Of a stretch of 64,000 nucleotides of DNA, positions 44,101-52,144 are shown in pieces. Position numbers and translations under genes: made by a program. Numbering within the stretch: the stretch's first letter is position 1; each line of letters starts with the position of its first letter. This stretch comes from DAOTWY01 sp003696565 (GTDB lineage Bacteria > Chloroflexota > Anaerolineae > Aggregatilineales > Phototrophicaceae): positions 1 through 64,000 of the forward strand of contig DAOTWY010000014.1 of the NCBI GenBank assembly GCA_034435635.1. Reading direction: 5' to 3'. The notes under the pieces were generated by a model. That model saw only the letters and a program-made list of their open reading frames with translations. It was not told where the DNA came from and did not search any database.

Positions 44101-46946
44101 ATTACTTCTGGCTCACGTTGCCGAAGGGGAGATTCTGGCTGGATATGCAATGTATACGGTATATCCACCTGATGCACGATCCCCGCTTGTGACCGGGCAA
44201 CCATGCGTGCCTGTGTAGACCAACCGGTGGCATCTAACCCACCTTCTAGCAAACTTAAAGCATAATTTAGCGTTGGATCTGGCGATGTTGCTACAGCGGC
44301 ATAAACCAAATCCTGGAAATTCTGAGCTGTATTAATAATTCGGCTAGCTGCATATAAGTTTTCATTACGAGTCACTTGACGCTCGGTTTGTTGGAGCAAC
44401 AAACGGTTATCAATCGCCACACCAGCTTGATCGCTCAAGGCACCGTAGATACGTGCTTCGCGCTCATCAAATTGGCGTGGCTCTTTAAAGCCCATCATCA
44501 TCAACCCACGCCACGAACCACGGACATTCATCGGAATAATCACAAGCGATTCAGCAGCTAAGCGGCGGAAAATAAGCTTTAACCCGTTATCAATCCGGTT
44601 ATCGGTACGGACGTTTTCGACTAGAACAATTTGGTCTGAACGTATGGCGCGTAAGAAGTTGTGGTCATGCATCCTCAAACGGAGACCTGTGAGATTTTGA
44701 TTGTTTTCATCTCGTTCACTAAATGCTAAATCGGTTTGCAGTGTTATCCACTCAGGCGATTCTTCAAGATCATAATCATCAAACAACCAAACCTGACCAC
44801 TAATTGCCTCTGGCATAACAACCTTAATAATTGCCTGGACAATATCTTCTAAGGTACTGGCTTCGTTCAAATGACGGGTGAGTTGGTACAAAACGGATGT
44901 TTCGTTTAATGTACTTTGTGTTTCTTGGAACAGGCGGGCATTTTCAATAGCAAGGGCGACACGATTAGCAACCGCTTCTAAGATCACCGCATCCCCTTCA
45001 GAAAACGCTTGACCGTCCCCAGGGTCTGCCATCAATTCACCGATCACTTCTCCACGGATGCTGATCTCTGAACGTAAGGCGGCACGTTCTTGTGGCGTGG
45101 CATCCCGTTCCACATTGAGCAAATTATAGCGATAAACCGTGTTCAACTTATCTTGTGAACGTGTTGTTTGCCAAGCAGCACGGGTGAGTTGCCGGTTAAG
45201 CATATCAATCTGCTGCATCCGTTTACCTGTTTGGCTGACAAGACGCGCATTTTCAATAGCAATTGCCAACTGACTAGATAACAAAGCATATGTTGGTAAA
45301 TCGTCTTCAAAAAAGACATTCGGCTGCTTACTCTGAATATCCAACGCACCAATAATCTTATCTCCACTAATAAGTGGCAAACCAATTTCTGCCCGTGTTT
45401 CTGGTAAAAGTGGGTTAAACCCATGTTTGATATTACGCGCCAATGTGTCATTTACGATGACAGGTGTTCCTTTTTGTGTGACTGTCCCAATGACCGTATC
45501 AGACCCAACAGGAATTTTAAAGTTGCGCTTGAGTAATTCTTCGCCAGCTTTACCACGGCTATGAACCAGCACAGCGTTTAATCCAGCATCATCAACCAGA
45601 AACACCTGAGCATGATAGAACCCAAGTTCATCCGCAATCAGGTTAATAGCACGATTCAGCAAGGTGTCAATATCATACAATTTGGCGACTTCCTGCCCGA
45701 TTCGTGCGGCTAACTCAAGGTCTCGCGTGCGGCGTTTAATTTGTGTTTCCAAATCAGTAGATAGAACTTCGATGCGTTTCTCCATCCCTTTGACCGCAGC
45801 ATCCAAACTATCAATCTCATCACGATAGACCGCATCTTGCGTATCCTGTGCTTCGATCAACCGACGGGCTGAAAAAACTAGTCGATTCAGCGGCATCAAT
45901 AATGATGAAACAGATGAATGAACAATAAACAACACAACCAAACAAACCAGTGCGTAGCCTGCCGCAATCAAAACCGCTAATTGATAGGTCTCTTGCATTG
46001 CAACATTGAGGTCATCAACAATCACTACCCGCCAGGGGGTATTCATCCCGTCAAAAGTCTCGATCGATGTCGCAGAAAGTAAAAGATTTCCCTCCAGGGA
46101 CTCAGCTTGTACAATGCCAGGGGTGGCATTCAAAAACTCAACAATCTGCCCAAGTCCACCAGCCCCACCGGTATCCACAATGACTTGATTACGGCTATCA
46201 ACCAAGATCAACCGCCGTCCATCTTGGTTGAGCAGTGCGCTATTCAATACATCATTCAATAATGCGTCTAATGTGTCAGTTGTAATGCCTAATTGTATAA
46301 CCCCTAGAATATTCAACAGATTACCGGCAGGTGCCACAGGGACATAAAGATAAAAACCACCCGAGTTTGTGTTCTCAATTTGTGGGATATATTCACTAAA
46401 AAAGACTTGACCACCAAGTCCTTGTTGTAATACCTCTGACAAACCAGAAGCAACAACAAGGCGTAGTTCATCACGCGAACTCACACCGGCATTCTCATTA
46501 ATCTTTTCTGCCCATACCAACCCATCACGGGCGACATACCGCAGGAAAAGATAAGAGTCTCCCCCACGGGTGAGCGTATCATTAAACGCACTGATTAACT
46601 GCGGGCGTAACTGGTCAATTTCCGGTAAACGAAAACCAATTAAATTGTCGTTTGTGGCTAAACGGGCAAAAATGCGCGTGGAGGACATTGTGGCTAAACG
46701 AGTGACTTCATTGATCGGGACAGCCAATTCACGTTGTATAATATCCATCAACGCTAACACAGATGATTCGTTATACCGTCGTGCTTCATCCGTACGGATG
46801 TTGATCAATACACCGATGGTCAGGGCAGCCACCACAATAAACGCTATCACAATAATGCCAGATACCCGCCACATCACGCGACGTTGTAGTCGCTGGCGAA
46901 TAGGTTGCTCGTTTCTGGTCTTTTCCATATTACTTACCGTTCTCAT
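38163..46946 (-). CDS. Giant multi-GAF hybrid histidine kinase (2927 aa)
   Basis: Order: TM1 (about 28-50), extracytoplasmic Cache-like sensor to about 315, TM2 (about 318-342), HAMP-like linker and coiled coil, GAF1 (420-570), a half-GAF (610-680), GAF domains at about 700-860, 880-1040, 1060-1230 and 1260-1400, PAS (1405-1520), further GAFs at about 1535-1690, 1705-1850, 1870-2030, 2045-2200 and 2210-2380, HisKA with H2403 ('SHELRTPLNS'), HATPase_c ('NLVSNAAKFT', 'GGTGLGLPIA'), REC1 (2682-2802, D2732) and REC2 (2803-2927, D2853). REC1 has Arg where the invariant Lys stands ('FIQRPF'). It probably sums many cytoplasmic signals plus one external one. It overlaps the upstream GAF gene by 17 nt (ATG 46928 is an alternative start) and is coupled to the threonine synthase-receiver. 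Confidence 0.93.
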   Translation of the reverse strand: MRTVSNMEKTRNEQPIRQRLQRRVMWRVSGIIVIAFIVVAALTIGVLINIRTDEARRYNESSVLALMDIIQRELAVPINEVTRLATMSSTRIFARLATNDNLIGFRLPEIDQLRPQLISAFNDTLTRGGDSYLFLRYVARDGLVWAEKINENAGVSSRDELRLVVASGLSEVLQQGLGGQVFFSEYIPQIENTNSGGFYLYVPVAPAGNLLNILGVIQLGITTDTLDALLNDVLNSALLNQDGRRLILVDSRNQVIVDTGGAGGLGQIVEFLNATPGIVQAESLEGNLLLSATSIETFDGMNTPWRVVIVDDLNVAMQETYQLAVLIAAGYALVCLVVLFIVHSSVSSLLMPLNRLVFSARRLIEAQDTQDAVYRDEIDSLDAAVKGMEKRIEVLSTDLETQIKRRTRDLELAARIGQEVAKLYDIDTLLNRAINLIADELGFYHAQVFLVDDAGLNAVLVHSRGKAGEELLKRNFKIPVGSDTVIGTVTQKGTPVIVNDTLARNIKHGFNPLLPETRAEIGLPLISGDKIIGALDIQSKQPNVFFEDDLPTYALLSSQLAIAIENARLVSQTGKRMQQIDMLNRQLTRAAWQTTRSQDKLNTVYRYNLLNVERDATPQERAALRSEISIRGEVIGELMADPGDGQAFSEGDAVILEAVANRVALAIENARLFQETQSTLNETSVLYQLTRHLNEASTLEDIVQAIIKVVMPEAISGQVWLFDDYDLEESPEWITLQTDLAFSERDENNQNLTGLRLRMHDHNFLRAIRSDQIVLVENVRTDNRIDNGLKLIFRRLAAESLVIIPMNVRGSWRGLMMMGFKEPRQFDEREARIYGALSDQAGVAIDNRLLLQQTERQVTRNENLYAASRIINTAQNFQDLVYAAVATSPDPTLNYALSLLEGGLDATGWSTQARMVARSQAGIVHQVDIPYTLHIQPESPLRQREPEVIIDDMPSNVNPTPPIQWLRQLGYRFMAVFPLFSSNQPIALFHIVSEQIYELSPDDYEVYRAITGQMSSQIQIRKLLERTEAALDETRRLYVASRAITGANDFQEIYQAAADHLARPFLPMIQQQQDVIKIAVLLAQPTPTIDASYLEYAYVWCSDPTTFTHEVGETIASQDAPYGRLTQAADSALVFPDITQANGGNAILADEPRLRARLLDEEVVSMVLVPMRSRAQWFGALVIQSQRPNTFDEQYARFAMALGDQMAIAIQNLRLIDEARFEASRAQSEAQRALALAEAAQLSNRLGGDDIAQGLDEVFERVAEVSGLTRWMLFRFREGTPVKLELIIANMPNISSGDKVVYDLDVHIPLVDAVRLHQSILVNDILQYPGTGFDDPQYAEYNRHFWGKHIATPVAIGGQILGSIVMGRAFDTPDLDERDQELVETLATQVAIALENRRLFRQAQNEQQTLRSILETLPAGLIVLDPDTLTPTQYNEQAQQLLGREIDPREPFNIATYRLYRTGTQLYYPEDEMPIYLALNQGTEASTDDVAVIFDDGSQVDLLVNAAPIIDVDGRITGIVVAFTDITSLRALENTLQENLRETVSLYEAQRQLSEAATLDEVLDVLNTNVILQQPSDAYILLTYDNGRLYTARYFIEPLDDPEKLRAVLDEQESFMIDDVNNDLRIDHETRLFLMSLNVASLMTIPLRVSSRERAIGWLVLFSDTPSGITSEQERVLGQLRDLASTVIDNRLLIEAQQSALREVRLLYNATNNISRAREIDQLTTVLFEAVDLLNPDYAFAYLDEAAGLKQGNYQLFNMRAPELEPVDFRAIMAGYDIPPGGVYIDDIERITERVETEQKLYEAGIRAFAAINLRPRDVNDGMILIAYCQPHRFTDTEDRYLNTLADSSSVVFNSIILFDQIQGALEETSTLYQASRALSDVSEPKQLLSVIVDYLIAPHINQVFIALLESRSWDTPNATAQIVGSWHEEEIIDLTGVTLTQEHFPAWHLLSSPTVLTIDDIYQDENLDEMTLIGLESLDVRSLVIVPLRVPKREIGAIWISSKETHYHLDRELRTYQSFSEQASLSMEASYLLAQTERRARQLQTSAEVSQSVSSILDLEELFPRLVNLIKDAFGYDHVQIFLMDDMDDWAELRASTGEAGRQLLAIRHRLRKGSDSVIGMVTAKGEPQIALDTADANVVHQPNPFLPLTRSEMALPLIIKGRVVGALDVQSNQPNAFNEEDVKVLTTLAAQISVAIDNARLYEAAQQQAGRMSFLFEVTSEAAAAATLDETLQVVANRVQEMLDAQAVIVYLPQLYMDDRENVIKTLRPVALAGLNQPLDELEEIRMDDPAYLLSHVSSTMQAFVIEDIKKESRYLPVSSNARSAVIIPLVAGGELTGVAVLENSRIKAYGYDTLQLLLTMAGSLAAVIQSARLLEQLQQTNEQLRELDRLKSDFLANMSHELRTPLNSIIGFSRVMLKGIDGPLTEMQEQDLTTIYNSGQHLLMLINDVLDQAKIAADKMDLKFAYFEVKPLVEGVKSIGIGLVKDKPIDMRVELAPNLPKVYGDEFRTRQILLNLVSNAAKFTQEGSITVRAYQVDVENRRYVKIEVEDTGIGIAQKDIPLLFEAFRQVDSSLTRTQGGTGLGLPIAKSLTELQGGQMTVTSEVNVGSIFSITIPVEPVMDENGEPVDQDKGAEFDEFDATTNITNPVGVTKPTRTPPSEPKPTLSTNTARRVVQTKRQILLIEDDKNMVDQFRRSLQREGFEVVVGDHPAYAEAMASQMRPNVIVMDVNFANGEGWNILQRLKDRDDTFDIPIVVVTLSDDSQRAYQLGAHSFIQRPFMPEALTDAVLKAEKESNIERILIIDDQPNDIRLLTQLLNNSGTYRVFSAATGIEGISMVARRRPDLIILDLRMPEMDGFAVLDQLRSNPETANIPVLVVTGELTLNETEQQQLNNIRVLHKTNISEEAYNQFIEDVRRHLDMDK

Positions 46947-49152
46947 CGTCTTCTTTTTGTAAGGATAAGTTGATAATTACCTCTGGAGCGCGCAACGCTT
47001 GCCCAACTTCTCGTACCGCTACTTCCAAAATTTGATCAATATCCGTTTGCCCAGTTAACTTAGCAGCGATGTCATTGACCAATCTTTCACGTTCAATCGC
47101 ACGTTGACTCTCTTGGAACAGCCGAGCATTATCTAGGCTAATTGCTAGTCGATTAACCAGTTCTTGTGCTAATAACACTTTGTCGTGAGTGAAATCAGCT
47201 TCTGGCAATTCCCATTGTACAGCCCCTAACGTTTGCCCGCGTAATTGAATAGGGACAGCAAACGGTACAGTATCACGATGTGTTAATTCACCAATAGCAG
47301 GTTTCCCTGTTCGGGTTGCTGTTTGTCTTAGGGTTTCATATTCAGTTAGGGGTATAGAAGATACACCAGCTTGGCTGATGATCTGCCGCTGACGTTGATA
47401 GTGAATATAGTCTTGCCAAGCGCGTTGGGTCTGCTTGCGGTTACTTTCTGCCAGTTCTTCTAAACGCCGGATAGATTCTTGATACAAAAGCGAGTTTTCA
47501 ATTGCAATTGCAATTTGATCTGCCATTGTTTGCAAAATGTTGATCTGATCTTGCGTAAAGCTATCACTAAATTTACTCTGAACATCCAACGCGCCAATTA
47601 CACGCTCACCCAAACGCAAGGGAATCGCTAATTCTGCCCGTGTTTCTGGCAGAAATTCATTTTTACGATGAATCTCACTATCTACAGTATCGCGTGCGAC
47701 AACAATACGCTTTTCGGCTGTCACTTGTCCAATAACACTAACGCTACCAACTAAAAGACGATGCCCACGGCTTAACAATTCACGTCCAGCTTCGCCGGTA
47801 CTCGCCCGTAACACTGCATAAGTATGTTCATCATCAATCAAAAAAATTTGAGCATGATAAATATTGGGAAATAAACCAACAATCAAATGTACAACATTAT
47901 CCATCAACAGTTGTGGGTCACGTTGAGTAACCGCAAAACGGATAATATCTTGTGTGGCATGAAGATCACGCACACGCTCTGCAATCTGATTTGCCTGATC
48001 TTCAATTAAGCTACGGACTTGTTCTCTGACAGAGACAAATGATTGCGCTAATAAACCAATTTCATCGCGCCGTTGAGTCCCTTCTACAGGTGTATCAAAT
48101 CGCCCTTCTCCAATAGCATCAATACTTTGTTGAATGGCAATAATCCCTGGGGAAATCGTTAATGTAAGTAGAAAACCAATCAACGCCCCAACCATCAGAA
48201 ACCCTAAAATGACAAATACCCCTCGATCATAAATCCGATCTAGCGTATATACAAAGCTAACACGTAAGGGGGTTTCTGTCACAAGTGCAAAAGGCGTATC
48301 TGGAATCAATGCATAATATGCCAAATACTCCTGACCATCTATACGATAAACTTGTGTATCAATCCGCCGTGAAAAGACTTGACGATATGGACTAACCTGG
48401 ACAGATTGTTGTGCTTGTTCATAGTAGCTTGGGGCAGCAATCACATCCCCTAATGCTGTAACAAGATAACTGTTTGTTCCAATAAAACTACTGTCGTCAA
48501 CTAATTCACTTTCAATTACAACACGTCGATTTACCCGACCAACAATATACCCTATGGGACCATCTGCATTACGAACAACTTGAACCAATTCAAGTTGTAA
48601 TATCCCTAGGGAATCCTGCGTAATAACCCAAGATTGATCTTGTTGTAAAAGTACAACATTCGTGTAAGTGCGATGCGCCTCCGTCTGGCTGAGATCATCC
48701 CCTACGGCGGCACTCACTTGGATATCATCCAAAAATGTCAGTCCCTCAATCAACCTGACATATCCATCTGTAGACATCACACGTACTTCACTAAAGACCC
48801 CAGGGTTGACAAGTGTGTTTTGAATGTATCCCGTTAAGCCGCTAATCACCTCGTTGGCACTGCTATTGAAATCCAACAAGCGTAACAAATAGTTTCGTTG
48901 AGTCGTGTTTTCTACAAAGTTGGTCATCTCCACCCGTACGCCATTCAAATTACGGGTTAAATCCTGAGAACGCTCACGCCCCCAATCTATCAGATATGCC
49001 TGCAAATTATCACGATCAACGTCACGAACTTCATTTTCAATTAAAACAAATGCAATTATCGCAGGCAGCAAAACCGCCAACATGGTCGCTGTAACCAGGC
49101 GGAACCAAATTGGATAACGAGTGGGATTTAATAGTTGAAATAAGCCCCTCAT
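46930..49152 (-). CDS. Cache-HAMP-GAF membrane sensor without output domain
   Basis: A 740-aa protein: TM1 (about 18-42), extracytoplasmic Cache-like sensor to about 300, TM2 (about 305-335), HAMP (about 340-390), coiled coil, GAF (about 400-560, ending 'DQIAIAIENSLLYQES'), a linker with a W-x-x-Y pattern ('TQRAWQDYIHYQ'), a half-GAF ('VPIQLRGQTLGAVQWELPE' ... 'LAISLDNARLFQ') and a C-terminal tail 'VNDIAAKLTGQTDIDQILEV' that stops within what would be a next GAF. There is no HisKA, HATPase, GGDEF or methyl-accepting domain. It is the paralogue most like the N-terminus of the giant kinase. It overlaps the upstream gene by 4 nt. Confidence 0.9.
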   Translation of the reverse strand: MRGLFQLLNPTRYPIWFRLVTATMLAVLLPAIIAFVLIENEVRDVDRDNLQAYLIDWGRERSQDLTRNLNGVRVEMTNFVENTTQRNYLLRLLDFNSSANEVISGLTGYIQNTLVNPGVFSEVRVMSTDGYVRLIEGLTFLDDIQVSAAVGDDLSQTEAHRTYTNVVLLQQDQSWVITQDSLGILQLELVQVVRNADGPIGYIVGRVNRRVVIESELVDDSSFIGTNSYLVTALGDVIAAPSYYEQAQQSVQVSPYRQVFSRRIDTQVYRIDGQEYLAYYALIPDTPFALVTETPLRVSFVYTLDRIYDRGVFVILGFLMVGALIGFLLTLTISPGIIAIQQSIDAIGEGRFDTPVEGTQRRDEIGLLAQSFVSVREQVRSLIEDQANQIAERVRDLHATQDIIRFAVTQRDPQLLMDNVVHLIVGLFPNIYHAQIFLIDDEHTYAVLRASTGEAGRELLSRGHRLLVGSVSVIGQVTAEKRIVVARDTVDSEIHRKNEFLPETRAELAIPLRLGERVIGALDVQSKFSDSFTQDQINILQTMADQIAIAIENSLLYQESIRRLEELAESNRKQTQRAWQDYIHYQRQRQIISQAGVSSIPLTEYETLRQTATRTGKPAIGELTHRDTVPFAVPIQLRGQTLGAVQWELPEADFTHDKVLLAQELVNRLAISLDNARLFQESQRAIERERLVNDIAAKLTGQTDIDQILEVAVREVGQALRAPEVIINLSLQKEDDENGK

Positions 49153-50807
49153 GACGGTTGTTCTCCACTTGAGGTTTCAGATGACAAAGATTGGAGTTCT
49201 AGGGTAATGTTTGTTGTAATGGCACCAAGCGCGGCATTAAACCGTTCAGCAGCTAAATCCAATACATCCGAGACATTGGTCGCCCCAATCAACAAACTAG
49301 CTACCTCGTTTGCTTTACGCTCACGCAATGCCTGAGATTGGCTCTGCTCAAACAGTCGTTTATTTTCTAAGGCGAGGATTAAACGATTCGTCACATTTTG
49401 TGCAATTTCAATCTGGCGGTCAGTCACTGTTGTGTTGGGGGGCATAGTAAACACCATGGCACCTAATAATTCCCCGCGTAGTTGAATAGGGACACCAATA
49501 ACCTGTTGAGATTTCTCATTAGTCATAACAGTTGGTTCCCCCTGTTGTAACACACTGGATATTTCAGAAGGTAAATCCGCCGCAGGGATGACATTCATAT
49601 CTTTATGCCAGTTAAACCCAACCGCTTGTGTACCTCTACTCGTAAAATACTCATCCCAAACACTGCTAATCACCTGGCGTTCATATTGCTTGTATTCCTG
49701 CAATTGCTTACGCAACATCTCATTAACTTCTTGTTGAGCCTCCAAAGACTCACGTAGGGCACGAATTTGACGAACATCCTGCAAGATCGTGCTTAATTCC
49801 ATAACAAGTGTTTGTAGAACTCGCACACGGTTTTGAGAAAACGGCTCTTGATTAGATTGCACATCCAACACACCAATAACCTGGTCTTGAACAACAATGG
49901 GCAAGGCAACACCATAATTTGAGGATGGCAAAAAATGCCCGCGCCGTACCAAACTATCTGCGCTGGAGACAAGCACAGGGGATTTTGACCGTGCGGCATC
50001 CGCTAATGCGTTCGCATCACCAATATTGGCAACCGCCACTGTCACCTCATCTCCCTGGCTTAAACTGAGTCGAATCCGTCTAGCAATTTGCCCAGTCGCA
50101 TCGATTAAAAAAATCTGGGCAAAACTATATCCTAAGTCGTCGCGAATCAGCCGAATCAAATAGGCATAAACCGTGTTTTCATCATGATGTTCCACCCCAG
50201 ATGAAAATTGCCCAACAACACGAAATTGAGCAACTTCAACCAATTTTTCTTCAATGAACTGGCTTAAATTCCCCATAAATACATAAAAAATAATCACGAT
50301 GATAATTAGGGCGAATATAATTCCAATTCGGCTAGTACTTAAAACCGTCCCAAAATCACCAAACTCCAGCCGCGTTATGATTAATAAAATCAATAGGTCA
50401 AGCAAGGTAATGATAAGTAAGCCGCGCCGGCTGGAAAACATCCCTGCCAATATCACCGGTACGGACAGCATAATGACAAACGTTGTCCTAAAGCCGGAAA
50501 CAATCCCTATCAACAAAACTAAAAGCAATGCATCAAACAAGATGATGTTGACTGCAGGATTAAGATACCCACGTCGAATTAACATCATCACAAATAAAAT
50601 GAGGGGGAGTGAAGCAAGCACCACAAACAACTGTTCATCAGAAAAATTAGTGAGGTTTGAGACAGAGGCAAACACTTCCACCATAAAAACAGCAATTGCT
50701 AACAAGCAAGAAAGCAGCATCGTGGTATGCAACGCTTTGGCACGTTGTTGATCCAATGGGTTTGTATATTGGTGAGGAATAGTCAGTAAGGGTCGTAATA
50801 CGTTCAT
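49149..50807 (-). CDS. Multi-TM GAF protein without output domain (paralogue 2)
   Basis: A 552-aa protein: about six N-terminal hydrophobic helices (25-180), a coiled coil, GAF (about 195-345), a W-x-x-Y linker ('VISSVWDEYFTSRG'), a half-GAF ('VPIQLRGELLGAMVFTMPPN') and the shared truncated-GAF tail from 'ANEVASLLIGATNVSDVLDL' to the end. It shares 'YTNPLDQQRAKALH' near its N-terminus with the third paralogue ('YTNPLHKNQAIVLY'), marking a duplication. GAGGA precedes its ATG. It is coupled to both neighbours by 4-nt ATGA overlaps. Confidence 0.88.
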   Translation of the reverse strand: MNVLRPLLTIPHQYTNPLDQQRAKALHTTMLLSCLLAIAVFMVEVFASVSNLTNFSDEQLFVVLASLPLILFVMMLIRRGYLNPAVNIILFDALLLVLLIGIVSGFRTTFVIMLSVPVILAGMFSSRRGLLIITLLDLLILLIITRLEFGDFGTVLSTSRIGIIFALIIIVIIFYVFMGNLSQFIEEKLVEVAQFRVVGQFSSGVEHHDENTVYAYLIRLIRDDLGYSFAQIFLIDATGQIARRIRLSLSQGDEVTVAVANIGDANALADAARSKSPVLVSSADSLVRRGHFLPSSNYGVALPIVVQDQVIGVLDVQSNQEPFSQNRVRVLQTLVMELSTILQDVRQIRALRESLEAQQEVNEMLRKQLQEYKQYERQVISSVWDEYFTSRGTQAVGFNWHKDMNVIPAADLPSEISSVLQQGEPTVMTNEKSQQVIGVPIQLRGELLGAMVFTMPPNTTVTDRQIEIAQNVTNRLILALENKRLFEQSQSQALRERKANEVASLLIGATNVSDVLDLAAERFNAALGAITTNITLELQSLSSETSSGEQPS

Positions 50808-52144
50808 GGTTTATCCTCATGGTTATTATTCTCTGGCGATAAAACCCCCAAGCGGATCATCCCGGCTTCTGCTCCAAGAGTCTGTGTCAGTTCCTTAATT
50901 GTAATTTGCAATAGATCATCAACAGTTGCAGCAGATTGATATTGTGTCACAATTTCGTTAATTCGCTGCTCTTGGATAGCACTCTGTTGTGCCTCTTCAA
51001 ACAAGCGGGCATTGTCTAGGCTAATCGCTAAGCGTTGTGCCACCGCCTGAAGCATTTCAACCAAATCATCTGTACGAGCTTGTGGGTCTGGTTCAATTTC
51101 AATTGCGCCTATGACTTCGCCACGCAGTGCAATTGGCACCGCAATGGTGCGTTTTCCGCCTTCCTCAAGTTCATTGACAATCGGACGGCGACGCTGACTA
51201 GCCTGAATCATATCCGGTGTCCATGTAGCTTGTTCTTGAACTTCATGGGGTGTTAGTGTAATCCCCTGTAACGTCTGCCGTTGTTGTAGATAATCTCCCC
51301 AAACTTTACGGGTCAATTGGCGATTCAGCCGTTGAATCTCACGCAGGTTTGCTTCTGATTCAAAAAACAGCCGCTTATTTTCCTGTAAACTGGTTGATTG
51401 CGCCTCAAATAGGCGAGCATTCCGTATCGCTGTCCCTAATTGTGTCGTCATCACTTGCAACGCTTGAATATCCGTTAGCTTAAAGGCACTAACACGTGTG
51501 CTTTGAACATCCAACGCCCCAATAATCCGGTCGCCGTCTAAAATCGGGAGTGCCAGTTCAGAGCGGGTAGCAGGCAGTAAATCATTTTTGACAACCATCG
51601 GGTCTTGTGAAGTATCATGAACGATGAGTGGTTCACCGACTTGTGTAACCCGCCCGATAACACTACGTGAGCCAACTCGGATTTGATATTCTCCCTCAAC
51701 CAACTTCTGCCCAACATCACCAGTGCTAGCAACTAATCGTGCAACAGTACGGGTATCATCCACCATAAAAATTTGAACATGATAATAAGCAAAGCGGTCT
51801 CGAATTAGCTCAACGGCACGGTTAAATAACTCATCTAAGTCAAGGATTTTCGCCGTAATTTGCCCCACTTCTGCTGTGGCTGTAAGCAAATCAGCGTTTC
51901 GTCTGGCACGCTTTACCATCTCATCCAGCATATTAGCAAGATATAAAATCACCCCACTGGAGCCAATCACCCCACCTAGCAACAAAACGCGCAAAGCATC
52001 TGCTTCTTGCCGGATAATAAGCGCAAATAAACCAATTATCGCCAGAAAAATCAGGATAACAGCAATAAACTGCACCAAACGCATACTAACAATTGATAAA
52101 CGATCCTCAACAGGGATTTCATTAAAGCGTTGTCGGTTCATCAT
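50804..52144 (-). CDS. Two-TM GAF protein without output domain (paralogue 3)
   Basis: A 446-aa protein with two TM helices (about 25-45 and 50-70), a GAF domain (about 85-240; 'IRVGSRSVIGRVTQVGEPLI', 'DRIIGALDVQSTRVSAF'), a linker 'LTRKVWGDYLQQRQ', a half-GAF ('VPIALRGEVIGAIEIEPDPQ') and the shared tail 'INEIVTQYQSAATVDDLLQI' ... 'MIRLG'. It is the smallest of the set, with almost no extracytoplasmic part, so any membrane signal must be sensed within the bilayer or by partners. GGAGG lies before its ATG; 4-nt overlaps join it to both neighbours. Confidence 0.88.
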   Translation of the reverse strand: MMNRQRFNEIPVEDRLSIVSMRLVQFIAVILIFLAIIGLFALIIRQEADALRVLLLGGVIGSSGVILYLANMLDEMVKRARRNADLLTATAEVGQITAKILDLDELFNRAVELIRDRFAYYHVQIFMVDDTRTVARLVASTGDVGQKLVEGEYQIRVGSRSVIGRVTQVGEPLIVHDTSQDPMVVKNDLLPATRSELALPILDGDRIIGALDVQSTRVSAFKLTDIQALQVMTTQLGTAIRNARLFEAQSTSLQENKRLFFESEANLREIQRLNRQLTRKVWGDYLQQRQTLQGITLTPHEVQEQATWTPDMIQASQRRRPIVNELEEGGKRTIAVPIALRGEVIGAIEIEPDPQARTDDLVEMLQAVAQRLAISLDNARLFEEAQQSAIQEQRINEIVTQYQSAATVDDLLQITIKELTQTLGAEAGMIRLGVLSPENNNHEDKP

